This document shows, in pieces, positions 34,813-47,194 of a DNA stretch of 64,000 nt. Position 1 is the first letter of the stretch; every line of letters begins with the position of its first letter. This DNA comes from Ceratodon purpureus (lineage: Eukaryota; Streptophyta; Bryopsida; Pseudoditrichales; Ditrichaceae). The DNA lies in contig CM026427.1 in the NCBI GenBank assembly GCA_014871385.1, positions 17,617,055-17,681,054 on the forward strand, in the 5' to 3' direction. The position numbers and the translations under genes were made by a program. The notes below the pieces were generated by a model. The model was given only the letters and a program-made list of their open reading frames with translations. It was not told where the DNA came from and did no database searches.

Positions 34813-37350
34813 TAATATGTGGAAAAAAATTCAGCTCGTACACTTAGCATCCAGGGCATTTTCTTAAATGTACGATAATAGGTGGTTCTACCTTATGGAG
34901 CAATGGCATAAACTCTAGGTGTATTCAGGCATGGAGCAATGGCCGGAAATGAGACGCCGGGACAAAATCCAAGTCGGCACTCTATTGATCAATAAAAATG
35001 AAAATTGACATACGGCCTTTGCCTTTATCAAGATTGAGAATGAAAACATGTTTTCTGCCGTTCTGATAATGGAGACCATTGGAAGTCAACTTTTAGTCAA
35101 GTTTTGTGGCCAACCTCAAAGGCGAGTACAACAACTTCTCTCCTACAAGATCCAATCTCATAAAAAATAAATATCTCTAATATTGTTGTATTTAGCTTCT
35201 CTTGCTATCCTCCTTTATTCAAGGTCATTTGTAGATTCCTTCTTATCCTTCTAAAACTGTATCTTACCATATCTTGATTGCCTTCCTTAAATGATATTTT
35301 AGGACTTTGAAACATTTTATGAGCTTTTTGAATTATTGGTTGAATTCAATTGTACGCTAGACTTCACCTCTTGGTATTCACACGAGGACTAATTAAGTAC
35401 TCTTGAAAAAGTTCTTGAATTTTTTTCCATCTTATCCAACATTCTATCCATTACTTAAGATAATCATGTTTTTATTGAATGTTTTTTTCAATAGTATATG
35501 AAAGAAGTTCTAATACATCATTTATGCACAATAAATATCATTTATCACCAACATGATTCATTATGTTGTTCAATTATAAGCTTCAATTTAAAACTTGACA
35601 AATGAGCGTTGTAGCTACTCATTACGGAGTTTGAAAAACAAGTCTATGCCATTAAAGCATGTCCTTGTTTTATTACCCCTTTTTTTTAGGACCTCCGAAC
35701 GTATAAAGAGTAGCTCTGCAAAATGTGGTGAAGGAAGAGGGGCATTGCCTAGCTAAGGTTGCAGTGGGCAAGCATCCTAGGATGTCAACAAGGAATGTCA
35801 CACTATTATTTTCAACTGAGTAGGAGAATTTTGAGGTGTGGTTGGACTATATTACATATGTATTTTTATGATTATTTGTTCCCAGAGAGTTCCGGTATTC
35901 CCGGAGGTTGTGAAATCCAAATCAATACTTTGAATTTAGTGACAATCTTTTGATCTATGAGTCTAATTTCTTGAAAGTTACAAGACTGTTACAAGTACTT
36001 TTTCTACATTCATGAACTACTTTCTAGTACTTTTCTGGTATGGAATTTTGAAATGATTTGATTTGCAAGGTTTGCAACAAGTTAAGGTTTAGACTTCAAT
36101 TGATTTTGTGGGAATTTTCGAACTTCCGAATCCAGGAATTATGGCGTCGCTAGAAGTTTGGAAATGAAATCTGGCGTTATGTTGTGAAATTTTTGTTTTA
36201 GCAAGAAGAGAATTGAAGGCACCAACCACTTGTAGACGGAATGTTCTTTTGGACTTGTCCTTAAGATATAACGCCCCATGAAAATTCTATATTTAGGAAT
36301 GCCAAACGGTTGCCTTCCTACCCAGCAAACCGTTCCTTGGACTATCCATTCCTAAACTACTTTTAATCTACGTCGACCAATTGGAATCCCCTGCATGTCA
36401 TGACACGTTCTAATAGAAATCATCACCACCAGGGCCCATGGTTGTAGCTGGTTTCCTTTCCTCGACAAACACTGCGGTTGCTTGTAGCCCTTTCTCTCAT
36501 TTGAGGTTAATGCTTAGCAAATTCTGTTGATATGGGTGTAAGAAGAAGGTCATCAAGTCTTCCACACGCTTTGATTACTGATTTCTTCCACCAACTTCGT
36601 GACGAAGAAAGCTTAGTGAGTGGGTTGTTTATCAAACCTTGATTACAGACTTTTACCACGAGAAGGATGAAACCGTAGAGGTCTCTCAATCAGATTCGCA
36701 ACTTAGCTTCAGTGATTAAGAGTTTCATTCTCTCCTAGACAAAGAGCCACAGACCCCAATCTCACAGCATAGTCTAACTTAATCAGAATTCACACATCTG
36801 TCTGAAACCCCAGAAATTAGACATGCAAGAACCAATTTTGATATTGAGTAGGAGGTGAAGTCACATATGCGCAAATGTTTGCGGTAGTGGTAAGTGCCGA
36901 ATGCTTCTTTTGTATTTTGTTTTGAATAATGACGTTTTCAATTTTTTTACTCAAGATGGTTCTAATCACGGCTTTGTTTGCGTGAGTACAAGGTATGGTA
37001 CAGTGAAGTTCACTAGGGCATCGATGTAATCTGCTTGGTGCATTTTAAAGTAGTTGATTTCTAAAGATCATTGTAGAGGATTTTCAAATGCAGTCTAATC
37101 TTAGGTTAGTTCACAAACATTATATTTTATACTGATTGAAGTAGATGCAATGTATTATGCACAAAGATGTTGAGTCTGCTCTCTAGGATCAAAGGAATTC
37201 AGACTTTGCCATTTTAAGTCGTGGGTTTATTTTCTATGTTGTAGGAACCAAATTCCGGTTTCTTTTCTTTTGTTTTATTCCTTCTATTCCATGTAGATGT
37301 CAAATTATTTCCTTGTCGAAATATTAATTTCATATTCTCTTTTCATTTTT
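34813..37350. other. no recognisable gene
   Basis: AT-rich intergenic DNA between the CACTA right end and the decayed SDGC-type gene. Splice-like sites and short frames occur from about 36.8 kb on, and some may be lost 5' exons of the decayed gene, but nothing conserved could be read. Confidence 0.4.
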
Positions 37351-37353
37351 CAG

Positions 37354-38790
37354 CTCTCTCTGTACACTAGATTTAGAAGCAAACATCCTGTAGTGGAGAT
37401 AGGAGTTCGTTCCTTCGAAGGGCTTAAATTGTGGTTTGTCAAAAGAATGAAGGAATTCAACAATTGTTGTTGTCGTGCCCACGTGCAAATAATGGAATTG
37501 AAGGAAGGCTTTGACTCTATGCAACACGGCTCTTTGCACAAAAAGTGTGAGTATTAATGCGAGGTGTGTCGGCCAATCCTAGAGGTTTGCTTTATATGGC
37601 TTCGCATTCAACCTTTCTTGGTGTAACTGCTTTGTGTACAAGCGTCTTTTGTACATAATCAGATGATGAGGAGTACCACAAGCTTGGATGCATTCAAGAA
37701 ACATGTGAAGACTTCGATGTTTCGACTTTGAAGGTTTGTCCTAAAGAACTCTCTCTCTCTCTTCTAAAGCACTAGTGTCCTGGTCCTTGGAGTAGATTTG
37801 AAATAATTGTTGTGAGAAAGAAGGAACGACGGTGGTGACCATCATGCTCTACGTCTAGAACATAAAATGACCCCACTAGTAGACTTGGTGGCTGATTTGA
37901 AGTCGTCCCTAGAAGGATTTTTGTCCCACACTTTTGAAGCTAAGTGGCAGGACAAGCAATTCAGAGCATGCATTAAGAACTATTCTTCGGATGCAATAGT
38001 CTCTGTCATTGACTTTGCAGAAATTACTCTTCAGGTGGCAAAACAAGGTGCAGTCTCAGCATTGGTTTGATTTCTAGGTTACCATACTCGTGCATATTAC
38101 TTTTTGAACTCATCCAGAGTGGGACGCGGTTGATCTAGAGATGATGTTGTTGAGTGAGTACCACTTTTATATCACCAATGATAAATCTCACGACAACCAA
38201 TTTGTCCAATACTATTTCAGGTTTGCACAATGATTTCTTGATTCAACATGGCTATCCTCTTCCAATGGAGCATATTGTTTTCTCTGATGGTTGTGTGGCC
38301 CAATCCAAATTTGTATTTTATAGCCAGGTATCCTTCTTTGACTTGAACAGGTACTTTGCCTTTATGGTGCAGTATGGAATGGAATTGGTTTGGTATAGGT
38401 CATGGTAAACAACGGTGGAATGTAGCTGGTGCCCACGTAAAACTAGCGTTATGAGCTGAACAAGTGAAGCCTCTTGGATTGTCGCTAGATTGTGCTACTG
38501 AGGTGGTCCAATTTTGAGCATACAGATGACCAGGGAATACGCTGGTTACAACAAAGCAAGAAGATCAGTGCATCGCCATTTTTATGATGTTAAGGAGAAT
38601 GAGGTAGCTCTTATGTCATCATTCAATGCCCGCACAGTATACAAAACTAGATCATTACATCAAGTTTGTAGTGTGAATTTGGAATGTACATCTCTACAAG
38701 TGCAAGATTTGTCTTGCTTCTGCAACTTCTGTATGGATGTTGGAGATGGCCCTTGCGACAATGTAGCGTATGGCCCTTGTAACCCCTAAT
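37354..38790 (+). pseudogene. decayed gene of an unnamed plant transposase-like family (SDGC/HGK motifs)
   Basis: Broken pieces in order: VVEIGVRSFEGLKLWFVKRM followed by KEFNNCCCRAHVQIMELKEG; a weak cysteine-rich part; EEYHKLGCIQETCEDFDV (to about 37734); AKWQDKQFRACIKNYSSDAI with VSVIDFAEI (37867-38070); HNDFLIQHGYPLPMEHIVF then SDGCVAQSKFV (38220-38330); FGIGHGKQRWNVAGAHVKLAL (about 38380-38450); and RRSVHRHFYDVKENEV with CFCNFCMDVGDGPCDNVAYG (38560-38780). From memory, this order (single-Cys cluster, F-V-K-R, D, SDGC-x-Q, HGK ... G-A ... K, CFC) occurs in uncharacterised plant and animal proteins with a possible RNase H-like fold. In-frame stops and frameshifts are many, including a TGA where Arg is expected after KLAL. 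The 3' end abuts the piggyBac left end. The family name is unknown to me. Confidence 0.55.
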
Positions 38791-39783
38791 TGACCAAAGT
38801 CCTAGAATGGGCGTTTTTGAAATTTGAGCAGGTTCCTAAGGAGTCATTTTTAATTGAAATTTTTTGAAATTTTTTGTGGGAATAGGTCTTTTAGAGAGCT
38901 TTTTGGGGGTTTTTTTTTTTTTTTTAAGTTTGGCTGTAGGACGGAAAAGTTATGGCTAACTGAGTGGAAATTGCTACTCCCAGAGTTTTGTGGGCAGAGG
39001 GATTATCCAATGAGATTGAAGGGATTTGTTTGACTTTTCCATGGGTCAGGGTCAGCTCAAAGAGGTCAGGTGGTTGTAGAGGGAATCTTGGAGGGCCAAG
39101 TAATGTAGGCAAGGGAAAGGATAAAGGGACCGGTTTTGGGGCACAGTGGGAAAGGATCCAAGGGCGGGGTCAAAGGGAAAGGGACCAGGGTCGGGGGGAC
39201 CGGGATGGTGGGAGAGCCCGGGGGGAGAAGGGCGGGTGTGGGGGGGCGGGGATATGCAGCCAGGGCACAGCCATTGCACAGCAAGGGGGGGGGTTTTTGG
39301 CGCCCAGCCGTCTGCGCACAGTGCGCAGTGCACATGACACTGTGCACAGGGGGCTGGGTCACTGATTCCTTTAATTTTTTCAAAAATTAACCCACAAACA
39401 ACAAGAGAACACTGCAATCACTGAGTCAACTAGTCAAGGAATAACAAAGTGGAAACATGCATTTTACAGGATCTAAATTCACTCCAACACCTTGATAGTA
39501 TAACTTAGATAAATGTAAGTGCACAATTTGCATAGTATTCCATGAAGAACTTTTCTTGATGGTACCTTGTCAAAGCCACTATGCAACTTTCCACCACCTA
39601 CTTGTGATTAGATACCCCACAACAATGTAATGAATCTAAATATGAAATCAAAACTAACACCCAACTCTTCAAACATTGACATTCTCAACATATACATGTG
39701 TATATAACAAGATCACAAAAAATTCTTTTGCAACATTGATAGTGCCCATAGTCATAAGCTTTTTCAATCACAATTACAGTGAG

Positions 39784-42700
39784 ATGCCTAGAAGGAGATC
39801 ATGGAGGGGGAAAGAGGTAAGTCAAGCATTTCCTATTCTACTTACAAATTGAAAGTTCTCTACTAACTTCAAATTTGTACTTACTAACACATGTTGTTCT
39901 TGAGTTTTTTAGGAGAGCTTCTTGGAGGCTCCAAGAAGAAGCTCAAGGTTGCAATCCCACCAAGCCTCTACAAGTTCGAATCCCCTTCTACCCTCCTCAC
40001 CTCCACCTCTACCTCCTCCCTCTTCTCCAACTCCACCTCCTAAATCTCCCTCACCTCCTCCTCCACAATCTGCAAATGTAAGAGAAGACTTACATGCATT
40101 GTTAGAAGCAAGAATTGCACAAACCAACCCCCTATTTCAAGATTCTCAAGATAGTTTGGAGAATGAGGAAGGGAGAGCTCAATTGAAAATTACAGTGAAG
40201 ACAGCTTTCATGAGGGAGATTATGCCTATGAGGAGGAGAGGACCTTGAAGGACTTATGGTGGCCTGAAGAATCTAGTTATGACATCCACAAATTCAATGC
40301 AAGTGCTCACAAGAGGAAGAAGAAGAAAAAAATACAAGATGAAGATGAGATTGAAGAACAAGTTCAAGGAGAGGGGCTGATGTGCGTCGGAGAGCTCCAT
40401 GCGAGGGAGGAGACCGTGGTTTCGGGAGTGGAAGGGCGCAGACGTAGGAGTCCAACGGCTACTTCTGCAGGGCCATTGCTGGAAAGGGTGGCGGGGAGCG
40501 AGTCGGACAGTTGGCGGTGGCGGTCTGTACGAGGGGAGCGAGGCGGGGCCATTGGCGGGGAGCAACCCCGACGCCGCGAAGAAGGGGACCCTGGGGGGAA
40601 CGGAGAAGGTCGGGAGCAGGAGGGAATGCAGGGAGGGAACGGAGAAGGCCGGGAACAGGAGGGAACGCAGGGAGGGAACGGGGAAGGTGGGGAGCGATAT
40701 GGGGATTGGGAGGATGGGGGGGGGGGAGAATGGGAGGATGGGGGGGGAGAAAGAGTGGGCTCAGAGGGTTTAGGGGGCGAGGGTTGGGGCGTGCAGGGAG
40801 GGACGAGGGCTGGGGAAAGCAAGGGTGGGGGCAGGGGGTTTCAGGGTGGGGAAAGGCAGGGTGATGGTGGGGGGTTACATGGTGGGGGATATTTGAACAG
40901 TAGAGGAGAGTATGAGAACAAGGAATTCCATGATGGTGGAGGGGGATATGAGGGAAGAGTTGATGGAATGGGGCCTCCAATATTCTTTGATGAGGGTCAT
41001 GATTCAGACCATAACGATGGTAATGAAATCTTGAATTGTAGGGGTAGAAATATGACACGGGAATTTCAAAGGCCTAATGATGGAGAGAATGTAAGGACAC
41101 CACGGAGGAGCCAAAGGAACAATGAATTTGGGCCACCTACGTTGGAGAGCAATAGTGATGATTTTGAGAGTGATGAATACTTGAGCGGAGAGGAAGACAA
41201 TGGAGAAGAATTGGGAGATTGCAATAGCACGAAGTATTTGTTCCGGGATACAACGTGGAAAAAGATTCATCACACTTATGATCCAAGGCCTCGAGATTTT
41301 GATGGTACTTCAACGTCAAATATTTTTTGGAGGTGCTTTCCTACTATGTTGCAATTGTTCGAGATATTTTGGACACGCTATATTATCCGCAACATTGTTA
41401 GAGAAACCAATCGCTATGCGACGGCACCGGATACGGATGGAAATACTAGGGGTGGTCCGGGATGGGTGGAATTTACCGAGGCCGAGTTCAAGGCTTTTAT
41501 GGCGATATGGTTATATATGGGTATGAAGCGTCAACCGAATTATTACTCCTATTGGCAATATCCCGGGTCAATTTATCATTGCTCTATAATTTCTAGAATT
41601 ATGACCCGTAATCGATTCACGGCATTGATAAGATGTTTACATATCACTAATCCGGCTCATTATGTCCGTGAGAAAGAATTGCCGGGTTATGACAAATTGG
41701 GGCAAACTAGATGGTTGGTAGAGTGCATCCGTGACAATTGCAAGAGGGTGTGGATTTTAGGACAATATTGTACAATCGATGAGATGATGATACGGTATAA
41801 AGGGTCGTATTGTCCCTTGAGACAATATATGCCTCAAAAACCTCAAAAGTGGGGGATAAAAGTATGATGTTTAGCATGTTCCAAAATGAAATATGTTTGG
41901 AACTTTGAGATTTATTGTGGGAAAACTCAAGTTGTAGAAGAGGAGTGGCGGATTGCAAGAGGGGAACCGAAATTAGCGCACAATGTTGTAGTAAATTTGA
42001 CAAGTGAAATTGGGGGAAGAGGCCATGTGATTGTTGTGGATAACTTTTTCACAAGCGTCGGACTATTTAGAGATTTATTATCAAAGTCGATTTATGCAAC
42101 CGGGACAATGCGCTCAAATCGAATTGGTGTGCCTATTGTGTTGAGAAATACAAAGGCATGTAAATGGGAAGAACAAGGTTGGATGGATTGGAGAATGCAC
42201 GAGTCTAGGACTATGTCTTCCGTGGTTTGGAAAGACAAGAAGCCGGTTTTACTATTGTTTACTCATGCTCAACCAACTATTAGTCCCGGATGACATGTTC
42301 CAACGGTACCACATCGAAATAGAGCTATTCGGGAGGATATTCCAACTTCGCCTATGCATTTGGAGTATACGACTCATATGCGTGGAGTGGATGTTGCCGA
42401 TCAACTACGGGCATCTTATTGCACTCAAAACCGTTCCCATAAATGGTGGCACCGAGTTTTCTTTTTCTTACTTGATATGACCGTTGTCAATATGTTTTTT
42501 ATTTATATTGACAAATGTAAAAATTCTTTGCCGGTTCGCAAGCCTATGACTCATCTTCAATTTCGAATGGAGCTATGTGATGCATTATTGCAAAATTGGA
42601 GAGTTCAAGAAGAAGATGACTTTGTTTCTTCACCACAAGGTCGCCGATATTGCTATCCCGTTTATTCCAAGAGAAGAAATCCTTGTGTTGTATGCAATAT

Positions 42701-42840
42701 GTCAAAACATAAGAATGGGAAAAGACCCCATTTTTACTGTCCCTCATGTGAAAACAAGTTCATGTGCTTCAAAGGAGAGAATTCGTGTTTTCAAAAATAT
42801 CATGATGGTCTTCGACAACAACGCCCTCGTAATGTGAGTT
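39784..42840 (+). pseudogene. piggyBac transposase (DDE_Tnp_1_7), two in-frame TGA stops
   Basis: Cut-and-paste transposase. A short first exon (39784-39816, MPRRRSWRGKE) splices over a 96-bp intron into ESFLEAPRRSSRLQ at 39913. A Pro-rich and then Gly/Glu-rich N-terminus follows, with a one-base frame change near 40165-40180. The catalytic domain starts about 41220. The three expected Asp are present: in CTIDEMMIRYKG, in VIVVDNFFTS and in MRGVDVADQLR. A C-terminal Cys/His domain follows (CVVCNMSKHKNGKRPHFYCP; CENKFMCF), as in piggyBac and PGBD proteins. TGA at 41865-41867 replaces an expected Trp codon (GIKV-stop-CLACSK), and TGA at 42291-42293 interrupts SPG-stop-HVPTVP; the frame continues across both. 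The end is open: a GTGAGT donor at about 42834 may lead to a further exon. Confidence 0.9.
40594..40705 (+). repeat. 39-bp coding tandem repeat in piggyBac N-terminus
   Basis: Three tandem units encode GGNGEGREQEGMQ, GGNGEGREQEGTQ and a partly diverged GGNGEGGERYGD. The DNA is almost pure purine on the plus strand with long G runs, which makes the opposite strand look open as a proline-rich frame. Confidence 0.8.
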
Positions 42841-44348
42841 GTATGCCAATTCATGTATTTAGTTGCTTTTATGTTTTATGTTTTAGTGAAATTGTTGTGT
42901 TTGATTTTGTAGTTGCCCTCTTTCAATTTTTGTTTATTTGATTTTTATTTGTTCAAGTTCTAGAAATCAAATATGTTGAAGTTTTAGAAAATTTATTTTC
43001 TCAAGCTTACTTGAAAGTGGGGCAATAATAAAGATTTTATATTTAATTAAAGCTTATCAAATTTAAATAAATTAAATAAAATAAAAACATTCCAAAAATT
43101 GAAAATTAAAAATATAAAAAAAAAACCAAAAAAAAAAAAAAAAAACACAAAAAAAATAATGTGGTACAGACTATTGTACTGCGAGGTGAGGGAAACTTGA
43201 TGGAGGGGGACTTTCTCCATGCAGGGGAGAGGCGCAAGGGGAGCGGGCTGCAGCCTGCGGGGAAGGCAGCAAGGGTGGGATGTGGGCAAGGGCGGGGCCT
43301 GGACGGGAGTGAGAGAGCGGGGACTGGGGAGAGGGTGGGCGGGTGGTGAGAGGGTGGGCGGGTGGAGACAGGGAGGGTGGGGATCGGGAGGGTGGGGATC
43401 AGGGAGGGAGAGCGGGGTTAGGCAGGGGCGCCGGGAAGGGAAGGGGGGGGGGGGGGGCTATTGTACTGCATACAGGATGGGGGTCCGATGGGGAAGCCAG
43501 GGAATTGGCCTCCCAGGCTCCCATCCCCTGCCCACTTCGAAATATTACGTTTTTCACCAATCTCTCATTTGTTATTTAATTTTTTTCATTTTTTTTTTTT
43601 TATAAAATTACTTCACATAAAGAGTAGTGTGTTCACCGTATGGATTGTGAATTTTCAAAAATCTATGTGACCTATAATTATTTTCTCCTTCAACATGCAA
43701 ATGTAAACCGGGACTCCTACTTTTTTTGCAAAGTGTTTTTGTATATGATACATTCATCTTCTACTCCTCAAATTTCATATACATGTACCTCAAAGGGTTA
43801 TCTTCCCACATTTCCAGAACCGCCAACTTTTGTAGTGGAAAAATTTCAATCCAGAAGCAGTCAAACGTTGCCAATTCTCTTGGGCAATACCCAAAAAAAA
43901 GTTTTTTCCTCAATTCAAATGCTATAATCTTTCGATCTATTCGGTCAAAAATTCCCAAAAAAATAATGGAAGTTAACAAAACAGTCTTATTTGAAATCCT
44001 ACGGTTAAAAGATGAAACTCACCATTTCATTTTCACAAGTATCTCTTGCATCAGAAATGGCATGTTCTTACAGTTTTTTGAGATTTCAAGTCTTGGTTAA
44101 TTAGGGGTTAAAGGATATAAGACTTAAATCCAAAAACACGTAAGATTTCATTTCTTATATGATACAAAAATCTAATAAAAGACACATATTTTTCCTTTCA
44201 TTTTCAAGGAATTTTTTTCGAAACAGGACAAATAGATGCATCATGCAAAGAGCTATCAATAAACTTATTTGCTGTAGGATAATTTTTTCCAATGTCACAT
44301 AGTAAGTTTGGATTTTAAATTGAATTAATAAAATGAATATTGGTCAAT

Positions 44349-44351
<3 letters not shown>

Positions 44352-44381
<30 letters not shown>
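44352..44381. repeat. (AT)n microsatellite
   Basis: Fifteen uninterrupted AT units, just inside AT-rich intergenic DNA between the piggyBac right end and the TTAA-flanked MITE. Confidence 0.9.
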
Positions 44382-44384
<3 letters not shown>

Positions 44385-44523
44385 TTTTAAAATAACTAGA
44401 GAATGCGATGGCCTATCGACCACTACAAATAATTCGTGCCTTCTACATTAATATATAATCATTTTATAAGCAAATTTTAAGTTTACACACTAAGAAATTA
44501 AAATTTATACATCATCCTATTAA

Positions 44524-45276
44524 CCCCTAAACGCCTAAACAACCAAAAACTGGTCGTTTTCATTTTTCCAACTTCCATAATTGTCATCCAAATGACATTT
44601 TTTCATCCATTTTTTTTCACGTAGTAAAGTTGAGAGAGATCTATCTAATTTTATTAAAAAATTCTCAAAATAATATTTTCATGAATTTTGGTGCCTCCTT
44701 AAAGTCAAAAAGATCAATACCGTGTGTGTATTCAAAAATTCCTTGATACAGACAGCTAAAACACAATTTTGACTATTGGAATGATCTTTTTTGCAGTTGA
44801 GGTAAACTAATGAAATGTGTTTTGGCAAATCTATTTTCCAGCCCAACTTAAAATTTTGAAAAACACCTAAAATTGAGTGATTTATAGCTGGTATAAGATG
44901 AAGGGGTATAACCGTGGCTACTTCTTGATTTTCCACGGTTTTAGGTTTCTTCATCATATTTTTGAATCAAAACATAATTTTTGAGCACGGTAACTAGTAT
45001 AAGGTTTTTGGTTGTCATATTCATCTATGGAAAATATTTCATAATTTTTGAGTGTAACCTATATTTGATATGAATTTTCTTTGTTTGTTCTGATTTGAAA
45101 ATTTATATTAATTACATTTTAAAACAATTAATTTTGATAAAATTATTTCTTGTAGATAACATGTGTATCTAGCTAAGAAAAGTTTAAAATTCATATTTTA
45201 CATTATTTATAGTAGCAAAATAGAGCATCCAAAGTCAAAGTCTATTTCCGTGGTCATAGGCTCAGGCATTTGGGGG
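44524..45276. mobile_element. TTAA-flanked MITE, piggyBac-like ends
   Basis: The left end reads CCCCTAAACGCCTAAAC and the right end, read inward, CCCCCAAATGCCTGAGC (13 of 17 match). TTAA flanks both sides exactly (44520-44523 and 45277-45280). The interior of 753 bp is AT-rich, has no transposase and contains a hairpin AACCGTGG/CCACGGTT (about 44911-44941). It is probably a non-autonomous element mobilised by a piggyBac-type transposase; the ends share CCCCTAA with the larger element beside it. Confidence 0.65.
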
Positions 45277-46726
45277 TTAAGGTGTTTCTCAAAATACATA
45301 ATCTTTTTAAGAAGTCACTAATAATCTATATGAAAAAATAAAATGTATACATACACTGTACCAAGTTATTTTTGCCAACTTCAAAATATTAAATGGTTGA
45401 GAAAAAATATTAATGCACATTAAAATTTATATATCTTAAAAATAAAATTCAAAAAAAATTCAAAATCATCATAACATGTGAAAGTTATTTTGCATTCACT
45501 ATGTTATTTCTTTGGATTGCATATGTTATAAAAAATATAAAATTCAAAGAAATATTTTGCTTATTAAAATTTCCACAAAAAAATTCTAAAGAAATTTTGA
45601 ATGTAGATTGTAACTATATATAAACATATATATTGTTGGTTTTTTCAAAAGATATGTAACAAATTTTCAAAAAAGTAATTAAAAATAGATTAAAAAATCT
45701 TTGAAAAATAAAATAAAATTTGCATGTTTTGAAAAGATACATAAACTAGGTTTCATGTAAGGTCTCTAGTGGAGAGTTCACCTTGACAAAGGGTCAAATA
45801 CACTTTATTTTTTATGGTATAAATGAATGTACATACTAATTGAAAATTTGTGCAATGTTGATGTCAAGATGATGCTAGTTATTTTACAAGATAAATAAAT
45901 TAAAGGTATATGATGGTGTTTCCAAGCATTTTCTATTTTTTGTGAATAAAACAAAAATATACCAAGCTTGACTTTTAAGAAACATGATTATAATTTTAAT
46001 TACACCATTTTACTATTTTGCAATTTTCAAACATATCTAATAACATACTGATAACATTTTGTACTACAAAGTGTTCATTTCATTGTTTATCTCTACTATG
46101 TTGAATCCATGTAAAGGACTATATCCAATAATTAATATAAGCCATTCTTTTGCACAATATGTTGAAAAATCTTGTCATTATTTTTTATTCAAAATATAAA
46201 AAATCTACTTATAAAATATAATTTAAAATTTTAGTCTCTTATTTATGCTTCAACATCAGTAATAATTTTTTTTTAGCAATTGTATAATTTTTATGTATGA
46301 ATTTAAATTTAAAATTAATATCTGAAATGAAATTATTTTTCATATTTTTTTAATGGGAAAATTTTAGAATGCCAATGAATGGAAGTTACTGATGAAATAA
46401 TAGAACATATAGAATAGAATATTTAAGCGAATAATCAACAATAGAATATTTAAGTGAGATATATAAAATGAACAAAAAATTGTCCAGCTTTTCTCCATGA
46501 TTTGTAATGTTCAACTAAAAAGTCAATGTTCGGTAATTCTTTAGAATGTGAAGTATAGTGGACATATGTTTTCATGGTAATTGTAATTGAGGAAATAAGT
46601 TGCTTTAGCACTAACTAGATATGTCTTTGCTTTAAATACAATCTATGATTTAAGTTTACTGTGTTGTTTGACTTAAGTTTTAGAAATCATTCTAATAAAC
46701 CATTGACATTGCAATGATTTCAGATT
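45277..46726. other. AT-rich intergenic DNA
   Basis: Very AT-rich, with no conserved coding frame or repeat. It is probably the 3' flank of the minus-strand DUF538 gene. Confidence 0.5.
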
Positions 46727-47194
46727 TTACGCTTCTAATGAACTCTCTGCAAACGCTTCGGAAGGAAACGACTCTATGATTCCTTGACCATTTTTAAAAT
46801 GAACTTTACTTGAAGGTGGATCATCTAAAAAGATTTCCTTAAAAGATACAGGAAGAAACATCTCTTTATTTTTTGCAGGTTTGATCTTGAGTCCTTTTAC
46901 ATCAAATAACTTACCCTTTTGAATCTTTCCTGAAACCTCTTTCATATATACAACTATTTGTTTTGCACCTTGAAACTCATGTTCATATTTTCCTTCAAGC
47001 TTCAACCACCATGCATTACTACTTTGATTTATTCCAAATTCTTCCACATTACTTAGGGGAAACATTCCTTCTGGAAAATTGAATTTCTCCAATAATGATT
47101 TAAAATTAGCTAATGCCTCTATACCAACATATATGTCAACAGTGTTGTCTGAACTTGATCCAGAAACAGACAAGGCATTTGAATCTTGAGCCAT
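46727..47194 (-). CDS. DUF538 family protein
   Basis: An intact single-exon frame of 155 residues from ATG at 47194 to TAA at 46727. The DUF538 pattern is clear: FKSLLEKFNFPEGMFPLSNV, EEFGIN, WWLKLEGKYEHEF, VSGKIQKGKLFDVKGLK, FLPVSFKEIFLDDPPSSKVH and a final ESFPSEAF. The length is near the family norm, but unlike many members there is no N-terminal signal peptide (MAQDSNALSVSGSSSDNTVD is polar), so a cytosolic place is likely. DUF538 proteins are plant proteins with a small lipid-binding-like beta-barrel; the exact role is unsettled. It is the only ordinary host-type gene in the right half of the window that looks intact. Flanks are AT-rich; no promoter element was assigned. Confidence 0.92.
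   Translation of the reverse strand: MAQDSNALSVSGSSSDNTVDIYVGIEALANFKSLLEKFNFPEGMFPLSNVEEFGINQSSNAWWLKLEGKYEHEFQGAKQIVVYMKEVSGKIQKGKLFDVKGLKIKPAKNKEMFLPVSFKEIFLDDPPSSKVHFKNGQGIIESFPSEAFAESSLEA

Larger units (their letters stand above)
38783..44107 (+). mobile_element. piggyBac transposon with terminal inverted repeats
   Basis: The left end at 38783 reads CCCCTAATTGACCAA and the right end, read inward from 44107, reads CCCCTAATTAACCAA: 14 of 15 bases match. TTAA follows the right end (44108-44111) and GTAA precedes the left end (38779-38782), one base off the TTAA target expected for piggyBac. The 5.3-kb element contains one transposase gene (39784-42840). Both subterminal regions (about 39050-39360 and 43180-43530) are strikingly G-rich on the plus strand. 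Confidence 0.9.

Noticed and set aside
39387..39393. TTAACCC as an alternative piggyBac left end
   Set aside because: It does not match the right end beyond CCC, whereas CCCCTAATTGACCAA at 38783 matches 14 of 15 bases.
40364..41058. Long proline-rich frames on the minus strand
   Set aside because: They are reverse complements of the purine/G-rich coding repeats of the piggyBac N-terminus and have no motif of their own.
3191..42840. Stop-codon reassignment or nuclear U-to-C editing to explain the in-frame stops
   Set aside because: Intact genes use stops normally (TAA ends the DUF538 and TnpA-like genes), frameshifts are also present in several elements, and simple decay explains the pattern.
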